Positions 1 to 13,000 of a stretch of DNA of 64,000 bases are shown here, one piece after another. Under the pieces are notes generated by a model. That model was not told the DNA's origin and ran no database searches. It saw only the letters and a program-made list of their open reading frames with translations. The stretch's first letter is position 1, and each line of letters begins with the position of its first letter. Both the position numbers and the translations under genes were made by a program. The DNA is taken from assembly GCA_028554645.1 (NCBI GenBank), contig JAQOOI010000018.1, positions 744,001 to 808,000 on the forward strand, read 5' to 3'. The stretch comes from Omphalotus guepiniiformis (taxonomy: Eukaryota > Basidiomycota > Agaricomycetes > Agaricales > Omphalotaceae).

Positions 1-3000
1 GTGCTGAGCGCTGAACGACAGAGCTACGTAGCACTGCATGGCAGATCCCCAGTGAGCTACTCTCAGGCTGGACAAGGTTCTCATTACAGCAAGTAATTCG
101 TACACAAACTCCGAATCCTCTGCTTTATCCTCACTATATGCTTGTCAGCGCCGACATTCATCGGATGGAATGGGGTACGTGAGTTCAAGTTCGTCCATTC
201 TATAGCATATATTGACATCGGAATTATAACAGGTGCATTGACGACGCCTTGCTCTAAACTTCAAACTTGCAAGTTGCTCCAAGTGATCACGCCTTAAATC
301 GGTAGCCTCGGTACCCGATACCCAAGTCCGAAATGCGCCTCCGGTGTCCTCAACTGCAGCTCAAATTGGACGTCGGAGAAGTCACAGTTCCTTCGTGTTG
401 AACGAAATATGAAGGTATGTACAGTTGTACAGTAATCACATTCTCTACCCCACCAACTCAATCACTCTGTTCAGTCAGTGTTCAAGCAAGCTTTCACTTC
501 TGTCCGAGTCTGTCATCTTGAAACCGTCGCACTCAATTCTAACACTATCTTATTTGCGTGCACACTGTCACTGCCTGAGAGTGTTGTTCATGTCTGTTCA
601 TGGTACATTTTTCATGGTACATTCGGAACACCGGTGCGGAACGCGGAACGCCCACTGTCATTTCTACTCATGATCAGGCTTTCCTGCAGCTGGCTTACTT
701 TCTCTTTCTCTTCCCCCCCACTAAGTCGGAAATTTTGACTCACCGTTTGGACTCGCGGGAAGCTGAGGGGTGATTGACCTTGAGAACGCCTCGTGGATGA
801 TGTAGATGATGGGATATGTTGATGTTGTATATGGTATTGCGAGGTATCCTGAGGTATCTCGCCGATCTCAGGCTTGTGGCGTTGGGACCGGGTTGCTTTT
901 GTAAGTCAAGGTAAGTCCTTTGACGCCCACTAACTTATAAGTACTGTAACGCAGGAGAGCCTGAGAGGAGGGGTTCATATATTTGTGACTAGACCGATAA
1001 ATGGAGCAACACGAAATCGGATCGAGTTAAGCGGTGTGTATGCCCAGGGCGTTGCGTTTCTCAGGTATCTACTTATCGAGGGGCGTGTGTATATAACGAA
1101 CGTATGGCCCGACACTCCGAATACATTATCCTCACTGAGTTGCATAGCAAGAAACGTTTCTTTTCAATTGCAAGTCAGTGCGTACGTCGTACGCAACGGT
1201 CACCGTGACTCTGGACATCTATAAGCCGTCCACGGGGATGAGCCCTGGCGACTAAGGCGGACCACGGCTTGGTCTGGTGGCTCCGAAGGGAGGAAGGGAG
1301 CTGAGCCTCGAGATGTTTTTGGCGGTTTGTATTAGTAAGTGATAAGTTCCACTGATAAGGCCGTCCTAACCTGCCTAAGTATGTATGAGAGCCCCGTGAG
1401 CGATATTCTATCTTATTCTATTCAATACTTACGATACCTTTCCTAGGCGTTTAAGTAAACGACGTCATCGTGCAGCGTATACAGTAAGTATACATAGACG
1501 GACTCCGAGAGAACAATGGGGAGCCAGGGAAACCAACTGCATTGTCAGTCTATCCGGGGAATGGAATGAATTCGTACAATGGGGTCATTGTCTGAGTTCT
1601 CCCTTTGTCGAAGTTCTGGCGGCAATGATCATCATTGTATGTATAGTATCAGATTATCATACATATATGTACGTATACAGACGTATACCCCTCCCTTGAC
1701 TTTCTCGAAGTTTTAATTTTACAAGGTCACGTCTCTTATCAGTCACAGGTCGACTCACTGATAGTGTCTGACTCGTACTCCTACCACTTACAGTACATAT
1801 ATATTACAGTAGCCCAGTATTAGCAGCCCCCTCGAATCATGATGAATGATGGGATGATGGATTTGAGGTCGTGGGATCCTTTCGAGTCAGGTTCGTGATC
1901 TATATCAGATTCCTACATACATATCCAGACATATCCAGACATAACCTCTCCTACTACGTGGATCTATCAAAATGAAATATCCGGTCTTCGGAAAATCTGT
2001 ATGTATGTATATATGTAAGTTCCAAAAATAATTGAAATACTACATACAGTACTACATTCATAGATACTTACGGTACGTCTGAGACGCCTCCCGCCGCAAG
2101 TTATTTCAACTCCCGCGTCCTTTTCTTGGACTCGTGATGCAAGTTTAAAACCCTGTTTTCGGATCTCTGTCACCTACCAGTGCCACCACGGTGCTGTATG
2201 TATGTATCTACATACTCGCCCTTCTTCATGCATCGAGTTGCTAACTGACCATGAGGCTTTGCAACGTTGCATGAAAACATGGCATGGCTTCTTTTAAATC
2301 CCCTTTGAATCTGATGTCACGGTGGCTCATTTATTCGATTCGGATTCGTTCGTGTTTTGGTTTTGGTTTTATATCGATCGCTTGCGTTGCCGCATTGCAA
2401 TGCGTACTGGGTATGTACTTACTTACTTACTTCTTACTTACTTACTCTGTACTGAAAGATCTGCATCAGAACCATTACAGGCCGCCAGTAATCAGGCTTC
2501 TTCTAGTCTTCAACCGCAAGGTTCCTACTTACCAATGACTACATAGGACTTCCAGCTTCCAGTCTGGTGGATATCTGATAAGTGGTGATTCGTCGATGAT
2601 TACCCACACAATCAATTCTCATCATCGGCGATGGAGTCCCAGCCTTCGTAGAGGCTTCCCAAGGCTTCCCACTGGGATTGGATCAGAGGATCAGAGAGGA
2701 TCAAAGGTGCAATAATCAATACATATCAGTGCACATCTTCCTTCCTGCACGGGTCAGGGACCCTTCACTACATGATGCAGAGTCGTAAGTAAGTAATCGA
2801 CTCATTCCCCATTCAGTGTCACTTGAACTAGAGAATCTTTCCATACTTACTTATTGATGATCCTATCGACACTGGGAAGTTCTCATCAGACCTTCAAGCA
2901 AGGACGATCCTCTAAGCTTTGATTCGTTCTATCCAAAACTAGAAGAAAAAATTAATATAAAGGCTTATCTTCATCATGCATATGAATCAAAGAGAGAAGA

Positions 3001-3765
3001 ATCTTCGAAGCAGAAAGACAATATTCATATCCATCAGAATTCATTAACACAACCCGGGCAGAGTACATACATACATACCTTGCATGTCGGTGAATTGTCG
3101 TCGGGGATTCCTCGAGGCCAGGTTTTCCGCACATACATATGTACTGCCTATGTAGGCGTCTAGGCATTATCGCAAACGGAGAATACTCGGTTTGACCTAG
3201 CTTTTCCCTCGCAACGCCCGGGGTAAAGTGCAAGCACAAATGAGTACTACTGTACTTACACGTTTTATGAGCGTGTCAATCCGACCCGCCGATTCGCAGG
3301 CTCGTGGGCTCTCACCAGGCCTCTGTAGTGCCTCTGTCAACGCCGCTGGGAGAATCATTTCCCAGTTGTCAGATAGCTCGAAGATTCTATAAAGGTCTAT
3401 TCGGTGTATTTTCCATATAGATAAAATAGTCTGTAAACCCGAGAAGTCAAGGCCGGAGGCTTCCTATAATATATCATACTCACGGACCCGAAGAAGCAGA
3501 AGAGGACGAAAGACTCGGCGCCCTGAGGCCTCGCACAAACGCAAGCCGCAAAGTGATTACTGTAAGTATAAATCTGAAGTGCGGATGTATGTATGTATTC
3601 TACACGTCCTGCAACCCCGGCCTGCAAATACGTAGGCGTAAAACATTCATTCATTCATCTCGGTGTTCACTTGTAAGTAAAGTCGTATCTAACACATCCA
3701 GTATTGCTCTCGGCACAATACAAGCACGTCGTAGCAATTCATCTATCCGCATCGTGATCTAAGAA
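1..3765. other. Gene-free left flank with GTAA/TACT tetranucleotide tracts
   Basis: I see no convincing gene here. The open frames are short, have no recognisable motif and do not join through plausible introns. The stretch holds many scattered runs of gtatgta, taagta and acttac, the densest at about 2416-2446. Its composition differs from the gene-dense DNA that starts at about 3.8 kb. It could be decayed repeat DNA; no terminal repeats or transposase motif were seen. Confidence 0.5.
2416..2446. repeat. (TACT)n microsatellite
   Basis: An imperfect tandem array of the tetranucleotide tact/ttac, interrupted once by an extra tc. It is the longest of several similar short tracts in the left flank. 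Confidence 0.8.
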
Positions 3766-6559
3766 TCACTGATTCAAGGAACTCCTCGCTCTAATAGCCT
3801 CCCCCTTGTAATAAATCCACAACGGGAACGGGATCCCTAGTATAATCGCGAGTCCTAAGCAAACAATAGGTTCAAGGAGATGAAATTAGAACGTGATCTA
3901 TGAGCGAGAAAACCACTCACCGCCTAACAAAGAATTCCCGCCTCCTAACCCAAGAGCCGCAAACATCTGATTAGCGAAGAGTGGGAAGGCGAATCCGAAC
4001 ATGGATCGGAAGACCTGGTGAGCGTGATGATTAGTTGGACGGCTGTGGCGACGAAAGATTTAGACGGTGCCATGGACAGGAAACACTCACATAAGCAGCA
4101 GCAAGTGCACTCGCAGCATACGTGAATGCATCAACGAGGTATAATGAGATCGGCAAACTGTACGAGTCATTCGTTGATTAATTCAAGTTAAGACTCTGGG
4201 AGAATTATCATATACTTACAACGTCGTCATCATTCCTACAGCACATAAACAATATCAGAACTGAACCGTCTAGTAAGTATGTATATAGTCCGACGTACCG
4301 AACCCGAATATCCCTGAACCGACAATAGGCATCATCCAGTGGAGTTTGGCTTGTGCTGACCAGCCGTACCAGCTGTATAGAGGACATTGTGAGACCTTTA
4401 GTGGCAAGAACGAAATGAGAAACTCACAACAAGCCAATCGGGACAAAAAACGATCCAAAGAATAACGCAGGGATTCTCATCTCAGGCTTCCCTTTTCCGC
4501 CGTTTTTATCTGCGAGCTGGAGAAAAGATAAGTAGGGTTACTAAATCATGGAACTCGAACGCTAAACGAACGGACTCGGAAATTGGATGAGATCGGAAAT
4601 TGGATGAGAGAAAGAAATAAAGGAGATTGGAGATTGATACAAATGCAAGAAAACGAAAGCCCAACACTCACATACTTATATATCCCATCAGCAAATTTCG
4701 CCCCAAATAACGTCGCTGCGATGAACCCAGTACCTAGACCTAGGTACACCAACCCGCCCACTCCGACACTGAATCCGTATGTGTCGTGGAAGAGGTCTGT
4801 AAGTAAGAGGTATCAATACATCAGAGGACGTATGGACGACAAACGAAGGACGTTGAGAGGAAAGACGTACCTGCGAATGTAGCGAACATCAAGTAGTATA
4901 TCCCTATATGAGGGTTCAAATTCAACGTTTGTTTAGCCTCGAGGGAACGAACCGGTACGTACCGTACATACTACACGGTTCGTACCCATTCCCATCAACA
5001 ATCAACAGGGGGTCACTTAGAAACAGTGAACACTCACAAAGCCATATACAAACTCAAAATAAAACAAATAAAACTCCTCGTAAGTAAAATCATAGGCCTC
5101 GAGATATTGATCCACAGATAATAAAACTTGTTCGTGTCCATTACGGGCGCGTGAAATTCAGATCCAGTCTTCCCATTCATTTCTTTGAGTCCTTTCGACG
5201 CGTTTTGATTTCGACTCGGGCATTTCTCCAGATCAGCGAGTGCGAGTGCTTTTGCTCTACGCATACGAATGACAGGAGCGTATGTTTCTCGTAGAAATGG
5301 GATACCGAGGAGACTTGCTAATCCACATGTAGCTACGGTACGAGTCCGAGTTCATTCTCACAGACAAATCGGAGAACCTCCGGGAAAGCACTCACCTGCG
5401 ATAACGATGAAAACCCATTTAACGCCAACAGTCTGTGTCAGAAATCCACCCGCAATAGGACCTACAAGTTCAAGAACAGTTAGGTTAATCGTTTTGGTTG
5501 TCACTCCCGATTGATTTAAACTTATCATTCACTCACCTAACGCAGGGGCAAACAACGGACCCAAAGTATACAACGACATAGCCGAAGCTCGATCTCGTTC
5601 TGAGAATAGGTCACCTACTGAACCTCCGCCGCATGCTATTGGTGCGCTTCCTGCGAAACCGGCTATTTGGGTTCGTTCGGGGATGAGGCGAAAGGGCGAG
5701 TTACCGAAGAGGGACGGAGGGAAGAGGGACGGAGGGCGAATGAGGAGTTAGTGTGAGCACGGTGGATGGTACGAGCACGGAACTCACTTAAAAACCGAAA
5801 AGCGATAAGTGAACCTGTGTTTGGTGAAAACGCACAGCCGAGGTTGAATATGAGAGAAAATATATTTCCTATATGGAGGATCTGTGTATTCAATCGCGTC
5901 GCGTTAGTTCACTTTAGGCGATGTACGCGAGAAAGCCAGTAGTACCCATGTACGTCCGTACATCTCTGAAAGAGGAGCACAGAATAGCGGCTACGAAAGC
6001 GAAACGTAAGATCTCACGTTCTCCGCAATATTGAATTGAAATGCACTCACACCAATAGCAAACGAAACAAGAAAAATGCTCAACGTTAGTGCTTCAATCG
6101 TCTGATTCTCTATCCCATATTTCTCTGCGATCTCAGGTAAACCAGGTGCCATCATTGAACTTGCTAATGGTGGGATGAATGTGTATAGTGAAACCTACGC
6201 GCATACATCGAGTCAGTAGGGTATATTGTGACAAGAGAGGAGGAAAGAAAGAAAACGACGTTACTGACAATCATAACCATGACCCACTTCTCACCCGCAG
6301 GCCAGTTCCTAGCATTTAACGGATCATCCTCCCAATCATCCTCAATATTCTCAATCGCTTCTTCGTTCCTATCAACCGGTAATGCTGATTCACCGTGACC
6401 TCTATGGTCTAGTGGTGACGCCGTCTCGCATTCAAGTTGTTTTTCATTCTCAAGACTCGGACTGTTCGTTTTGGGAGAAAGATGAATACATGTCGATGAA
6501 CGAGGAGAAGGGACAAGTGTAGCTGGGAGCGAAGGACGAGGGAGACTCTCTGAGGACAT
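3766..6559 (-). CDS. Major facilitator superfamily (MFS) transporter, DHA1-type
   Basis: Plasma-membrane proton-coupled exporter of the fungal drug/polyamine DHA1 class, by family resemblance. The gene is read in at least seven exons. The start at 6559 opens a hydrophilic N-terminus of about 100 residues ending in the family motif DDPLNARNWP just before the first membrane helix. Later exons give typical MFS pieces: NTGSLIAFRFLS, then a stretch with GGSVGDLFSE-like residues near 5.6 kb, a GPIAGG-type segment near 5.5 kb, and the last helices near 3.9-4.2 kb (GFAFPLFANQMF). The final exon ends in a short basic cytoplasmic tail (YYKGEAIRARSSLNQ) before TGA at 3766-3768. Substrate cannot be read from sequence. 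Exon joins in the middle are approximate. Confidence 0.85.
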
Positions 6560-6808
6560 TGAGCATTCACTAGCACTGGGGATGGATGAGAAAGCGAAAG
6601 ATCTCTAGCACACACCTGCGAACATTCCCTAGGTTCTTCTATTTCTTACTAACACAAACATCTCTTCCGCGGACCGATCCGAGAATAGAATACACATTTC
6701 CATGAAGGTCTAGGCGGCAATTCCGATTCCATTTGAATGAGTAATGAGTAATAATCGCCCTGTCAACTCCGTTCACTGACGGACATTGATGATGTCATCT
6801 TACAGAAT

Positions 6809-7613
6809 TTATGCCTTCTCCTTCCTAAGCTCTACAAGCTGCTCAACACTGATCATCTTCAACCCCCACTTATCAGCGAAAGCTCTACACTCGTCTCTCC
6901 TCATCATCCCACCCTTTTCATCTTCATCGACGTCGTTGACTAGCTCACACAATACTCCAGCCTCGGGTAACCCAGTGAGTTTACAGAGATCAACACCGGC
7001 TTCTGTGTGGCCCCGACGCGTGAGTATTCCGCCTTCGCGTGCGCGGAGAGGCATGAGGTGTCCAGGTCGTGTAAAGTCGGTTGGGAGTGAATTAGGGGAG
7101 GTTAAGGCGAAGGCTGTTAAGGAGCGGTCATGCGCTGAAATTCCGGTTGTCGTTCCTGCGGCAGGCGCGGAGCGTACAATAAGGAACTTGTTATAGAAAT
7201 CAAGATGTATGCGTACCATGCTTGTAATCAGTAGAAACAGTATACGCTGTCCTATGTCTATCTTGATTCTCCTCAGGAACCATCATGGGTAACTCGAGTT
7301 GTGATAGTCTCTCGCCAGGAAGGGATATACATATGAATCCACTAGTATGCCTAATCATCCAAGCCATCTTCTCAGTCGTACAATGCCACCCAGCAATAAT
7401 CAAATCACCCTCATTCTCTCTACTCTCATCATCCATAACAACTAAAAACTCTCCCTCTTTGAACGCACGGAGCGCCTCGTCTATAGGGTCAAGCGAGAAT
7501 GCATCCCTTTTGGGTGGGGTAGTGAGCTTTTTTGGAGCAGGCGCAGTAGTTCGGTGTGCTTGAAGATCTAAGAGAGCTTGGAATTGAGGATGGGGTTTTA
7601 CTAGGCCGTTCAT
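6809..7613 (-). CDS. RIB3: 3,4-dihydroxy-2-butanone 4-phosphate synthase
   Basis: Converts ribulose 5-phosphate to 3,4-dihydroxy-2-butanone 4-phosphate plus formate, supplying the four-carbon unit of riboflavin. It is a cytosolic Mg-dependent enzyme. Two exons (7613-7217 and 7155-6809) are joined by a 61-bp GT-AG intron (7156-7216), giving 247 residues. The join restores DYKHGTTTGIS across the splice. Visible family motifs are DDESRENEGDLIIA (metal/substrate acidic cluster), the HDRSLT stretch, RPGHLMPLRA and RRGHTEAG. The length suits a monofunctional fungal RIB3 (no GTP cyclohydrolase II domain follows). It lies about 250 bp upstream of the MFS gene on the same strand; no functional link is implied. 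Confidence 0.96.
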
Positions 7614-8215
7614 CGACGTCTTTGGTGCGTAAGTTGAAGATTACTGGATGAAAAGGGTCAGGATAGAGCGAGATCCGATGTATGAGGACTCACAATACTT
7701 GTATAATGTCCTGTCCTGGTCTTTCAAATCATGAGTCAGTGTCCGAGGGTATTATAATCTGATTATACACTGCGTCGTGCGGTCAGTCGTCAGCGGAATT
7801 TGACGGTGTTATGTAATCGCTCTTCTTCCGTGCGTCCCGGGTTCAGTCCAGGCTAGCCTTTCGTTCGCTCACTCTTCAAAATTCAAGTTTCAGTTACACA
7901 TATCCTACAACTGTCTTTAATAGACCATCCCACAGGCCTAACATTCAAAATACAAATCCTCAGGTCAAGTCAAAAGTCAACTAAAAACTCAATCTCACTA
8001 CAAACATTGCGAAATTACTTCAAAGTTCAACAACTCAAGTACTCAGTAGTACTCACTGATTGATGGAACTGCTGCGAACGATTCACGATTTGACTGCACT
8101 GCAGCAGCAGTGCAGATTGTTAAAACACAGTAAACTGTGACCCTCGCTCAGAATTTCTGGTACGTGCACTACGCACACTTCTTAAAAAATGTAACATTAA
8201 CTCACACACCGCCCC
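7614..8215. other. RIB3 upstream region; possible displaced PSD last-exon fragment
   Basis: No gene is seen. The region should contain the RIB3 promoter. Around 7911-7940 there is a short match, on the minus strand, to the last exon of the phosphatidylserine decarboxylase gene (compare 14383-14411: both read caactgtctt, then atagaccatcccac). It may be a displaced piece of the PSD pseudogene that follows. The match is only about 30 bp. Confidence 0.4.
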
Positions 8216-8760
8216 AGGATCGAAGGAGGCTCAATTCACCATCCCCGAGTGCCTCCCGAATTAGACACCACGCAAGAATTCTCCAGCGTGTCCATAGGAA
8301 TCTTCCGTCCCGCGCCTGCCACCAGTGATTGTCCCAGGTTTCATTCTTGATGGAGTCGTTGGCGATGTGGTTCCTGGACAGTATTATATGGGAATGTGTA
8401 CACCGTGACTTATCTGACTGTCGTGCTAGTCAAACTTCTCATCTTTCCACGCGCAGTCAACGTTCAACCCACAAGCAGTAACCCGAAATCGACTTTGACG
8501 TACAGTATGTATTTACCGCCAACGTTCGCTCGATCCTATACATCACACATCGCATTTGTCGCTATAGGCGCTTTACTCGTTGGGAATACCGTGTTGACCA
8601 AGGGGAAAAAATGGGGAGAACGTTGGGAGGCGAGATAAGGTGGCGTATTTCCCGTATGGGGGGAGTACAGTTATCGTTCTGTTCTCTGAGTGAAAAAATA
8701 GGAAGAACCTGTTGAGGATGGTTGATTAAGGTGGGTGTTTTTCTACATTACGAGTTCGAT
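8216..8760 (+). pseudogene. Decayed partial copy of phosphatidylserine decarboxylase
   Basis: Fragments align in order with the C-terminal half of the intact decarboxylase gene at 14.4-16.1 kb, but lie on the opposite strand. Pieces seen are EAQFTIP (8.23 kb), SIGIFR-PAPA followed by a frame change into PRFHS (8.3 kb), the PGQYY region (8.38 kb), an intron-like gap ending in cgcgcag, NPQAV (8.47 kb), the NVRSIL-YITH region (8.53 kb), FVAIGALLVGN (8.55 kb) and the GGST-equivalent ggggggagtacag (8.66 kb). Several stops and shifts separate them. Because the intron between PGQYY and NPQAV is still present, the copy arose from DNA and not from a spliced transcript. Confidence 0.85.
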
Positions 8761-10012
8761 TGATAAAGTATTTGTTCAGAATACCCAGCGAGCGACAACT
8801 CAAGTGAAATTCGTATTCAATGATTCATTCTTTTCACTCCGCCTGGGTACTCTGCCACTTCGTCAGCAATACCCAGTTTGGTTCCGAGCGAGCGAGCGAA
8901 ACGGAACGAGGGCGGCAACGTGAGTTTCACATTAACTTTTTCTTCTGGTGTCTTGTTCCTTCTGCCTGTGGACAGGGCCGTCCGTGTACGGGAGTAGAAA
9001 TGGACATTCAGTAAGAAAGAGAACATATGGAGCAAGAGGCGATTTGGAACTGACACAAATGTGGAGAAGGCGGTGATGGAAATGGAAGTTGTATGCCGCA
9101 GGTGGACATCCCAACTCCTCGTTCATCTGCTTCAGTAAACCCTTTCAGCAACACCGCTTGAACCTCTCGATCCTCCCTTGGCTCACTCTCACACTACGCG
9201 ACTCTCGAGCATACACTTTCCCTCAAGATGACGGCGTATACTAAACTCCTATATCCATATCAATCTCAGCACCCTTCCCGCTCGATGATGGGATTTCCTG
9301 GTGCCGTTACGCGCTCTACTATGATTCTTTTCCTGAATCTTAGATGCGTACCACAGGCCGAGAAGGCAGGGACTGTAACGTGGACAGGAAGGATGGCCAG
9401 TACGAAATGGTCTTGAGGCGGTGAAGGTCTTGGACGATGTTGAGTGAGAGAGATTGGGTGAGGTCGACATTCTTCGCAATGTGAGGTTCTACTTCACTGG
9501 GTGAGAGATATTCGCTCGGAAAAGGGAATCGGAAGGTTCGTCCCGTTCACAGTGATGCTTCTAAATATGTTCGGCCAAGTTACTGGTTCCAGCGCCAACC
9601 ATGCGCTTGACTGAGTGAACACTTGTCAAGGTTTGTGGGGTTGCAGAATTGACAACCACACGTTCTTTCGTGTCTTGCAGGTGTACTACATAATGCCTAC
9701 TGTATACAGACATGGAAATAGAACTGAGAATAAACGAGAGACTTGTATCTGAACCAAAACTGAATTGTGATGGTGACTGGCGTCAAAAAAGACCAGCCTA
9801 TCTGGAAAATGCCGAGAAGCTGTTGGGGTCAAACAGCATTCCGATTGAACACAAACCATCCCTTTCTTCCCTTCCTTCACCAAGCTTCAATTGTGTATAC
9901 CGCCAGTGCACAGTAAAGTCATCCTATTGTTGATATAGCTTTTGAATGCTGAGAAGATGCTGTTTACATGCACGAAAGACTGTTTTACAAGCCTTCAAAT
10001 TCATATAGTACA
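8761..10012. other. Unassigned stretch before the NACHT-ankyrin gene
   Basis: No gene could be supported. A minus-strand open stretch near 9270-9480 has protein-like composition, but I recognise no family and cannot join it to other exons. The 3' part should hold the promoter of the gene starting at 10013. Confidence 0.4.
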
Positions 10013-13000
10013 ATGACAAGCCCAGGTGACGACTCTAGTGGTTCTAGGTATGAGACATTTACATTGCATATCATTATAATGTAATGGCACCTTATCTAGG
10101 GTAAATATGCTACCACATGCCTCAAATGTTACTATCAATGGTGGTCAGTTTCTGGCTGCCGGTGGAGATTTTCACTACACTGTTAATTGTATGCCTCTCA
10201 TTAATCTCCTGCACTCATCATTGACAAATGTGTCTTCAGCTTCAGCTCCTGATACCAAAGTGACCAAAGCTGAAATCCTGCAATGGCTTAAAGCACCAGA
10301 TGTAGCCACCAACTTCCTTACTGCCAGAGATAAGATACAACAAGGAACTGGTCTCTGGCTCCTTGCTGATACAAGATTTGCTGATTGGAAAGAAAACAAG
10401 AAAACATTGTGGATACAAGGGAAAGGCATGTTGTTGCACTTCAATAATTAATATCTCTACTAAACAATTTAATAGCTGGCTCTGGCAAAACTTTTCTATG
10501 GTATGACTGTTTGATTGTAACATGCTAAGAGTGATAGCTGAGTTATTATCTTAAAGCACCAGTGTCATTCAGGAGATTTGGAAGGAGAGCACTTCCAATC
10601 AAGCTGTTATGCTTCTTTTCCATTACTTTGATTCACGTGCTGAATTGAAGCAAACTTTTAGAGGCTTGCTTCTTTCCTTGATAGCACACATAACTCAATA
10701 CTCTCCTGAAGTCCATCCTGGGCTAGTAAACTTGTTCAAACAAGGAAGAAACAGTGCTATTCAAGAGCCGTCTATTGGAGATCTTCAGTACATTCTTCAT
10801 ATTCTGTCTGAGGCATGGAAAACTCATGGCACTACATATATTGTCATGGATGCCTTTGATGAATGCAAGAATGAAGATCAGCCCAAAGTAATGGAATTTG
10901 TACAGAAAATGCATACTGCAAATAGTGCACACATTCTTATTACCTGTCGGTATTTAAGCCCAAGCTGGGATAACATAGTAGTTATTTCACTACAAACGAG
11001 AGATGTCAACCATGACATTAGCAATTATCTTGACACTGGAGTCAAGAATCTCACAGCAGTGCAAGGTTATGCTGATCTTGAAGTAGAAGTGAAAGAATAT
11101 CTATTAGCTGGAGCAGATGGAGTGTGAGTTGAACATTTAGCATCATAGCCATAGTTTTCTCATTAAAAGTTATATTCAGATTCCGCTGGATAGAATGTCA
11201 ACTGACTACACTTAGAGAGTGTGGAACTCAGGAGGCATTGAGACAAGCATTGAAGGCACTTCCCAAAACATTGGAATTGACTTATTCAGAACAACTCAGC
11301 AGAATTAGCAGCTTTCATAAACATGATGCAAAGCTTCTTCTTCAATGGCTGACATTCTCTTTCAAGCCACTGTCTGTCTTGCAGTGTCAAGAGATTTTAG
11401 CAGTTGACTTGGCAGAGCAAACATTCAATCTCAAGAGGCGAGGGAATCTGCTTTAGCAAAAGCTTCATAACATTGTTGGTTCTGTGTTGATCATAATATC
11501 CCCATAACAGATAGTTCAGTTGGCCATCACTCAGTAAAAGAATTCTTGAGCTGTAACTATAACATGAAACCTCCAGAATTCTTCATGATCAATGAGCAGT
11601 TGGCACATCATGTTATTGCTGAGACTTGTCTCATCTATATGCAACACTACTTTGCCACACATAATGTATCATCCACTACCTGGCCTCTGGCAGAGTATTC
11701 AATTATATTCTGGATTGAGCATAGACAAAATGTCCATGTAATAGACTCCACACTGGCAAATCTCTGTATTCAGGTCTTTCAAGAGCCTACATGGAATAAA
11801 TGGTTGCTGAATTCAAGAATACCAATATGAGATAGTGAAGCACTCTCATCAACCAATGATCTTTGCAGCTTTTTATGGATTGGAGGAGGTTGTAAAGCAT
11901 TGTCTGGCATCAGGGACAAAGATTGATATTCAGTGTAAACACTATGGAAATGCTCTGCAAGCAGCTGCTAATAAGGGTCATGAATCTGTGGTAAAGCTTC
12001 TACTTGCATCAGGTGCAAGGGTTAATGCACAGAGTGGCTACAGGGGACTGCTCTGCAAGCAGCTGCTAGTGAGGGCAATGAATCTGTGGTGAAGCTTCTT
12101 CTAGCATCAAAAGCAGAAGTCAATGCACAGGGTGGCCACTATGAAAATGCCCTGCAAGTGGCTGCTTTTGAGGATAATGAATCTGTGGTAAAGCTTCTCC
12201 TTGCATCAGGTGCAGATATCAATGCACAGAGTGGCTTCTTGAGAGCTCTGCAGGCTGCTGCTGCTAAGGGCTATGAATCTGTGGTGAAGCTTCTTCTTGC
12301 ATCAGGTGCAGAGGTCAATGCACAGGGTGGTTTCTATGGAAATGCCCTGCAAGCACCTGCTTTTGAGGATAATGAATCTGTGGTGAAGCTTCTCCTTGCA
12401 TCAAGTGTAGAATCCATTGCACAAAGTGGCTACTATGGAAATGCTCTGCAAGCTGCTACTGCTAAGGGCCATGAATCTGCGGTGAAGCTTCTCCTAGCAT
12501 CAGGTGCAGATGTCAATGCACAGGGTGGCTACTATGGAAATGCCCTGCAAGCAGCTGCTGCTGAGGGTCATGACTCTGTGGTGAAGCTTCTTCTTGCATC
12601 AGGTGCAGAGGTCAATGCACAGAGTGGATTCTATGGAAATGCCTTGCAAGCAGCTGCTGTTAAGGGCCATAAATATGTGGTAAAGCTTCTTCTTGCATCA
12701 GGTGCAGATGCCAATGCACAGAGTGGCTATTATGGAAATGCTCTGCAAGCAGCTGCTGCTGAGGGCAATGAGGCTGTGGTGAAGCTTCTTTTAGCATCAG
12801 GTGCAGCTGTCAATGCACAGGGTGGCTATTATGGAAATGCTCTCCAAGCAGCTGCTGCTGAGGGCCATAAATCTATGATAAAGCTTCTTCTTGCATCAGG
12901 TGCAAATGTCAATGCACAGAGTGGCTGCTATGGAAGTGCTCTACAAGCAGCTGCTAGTAAGGGTCATGAGCCAGTGGTCAAGCTTCTTTTAGCATCAGGT

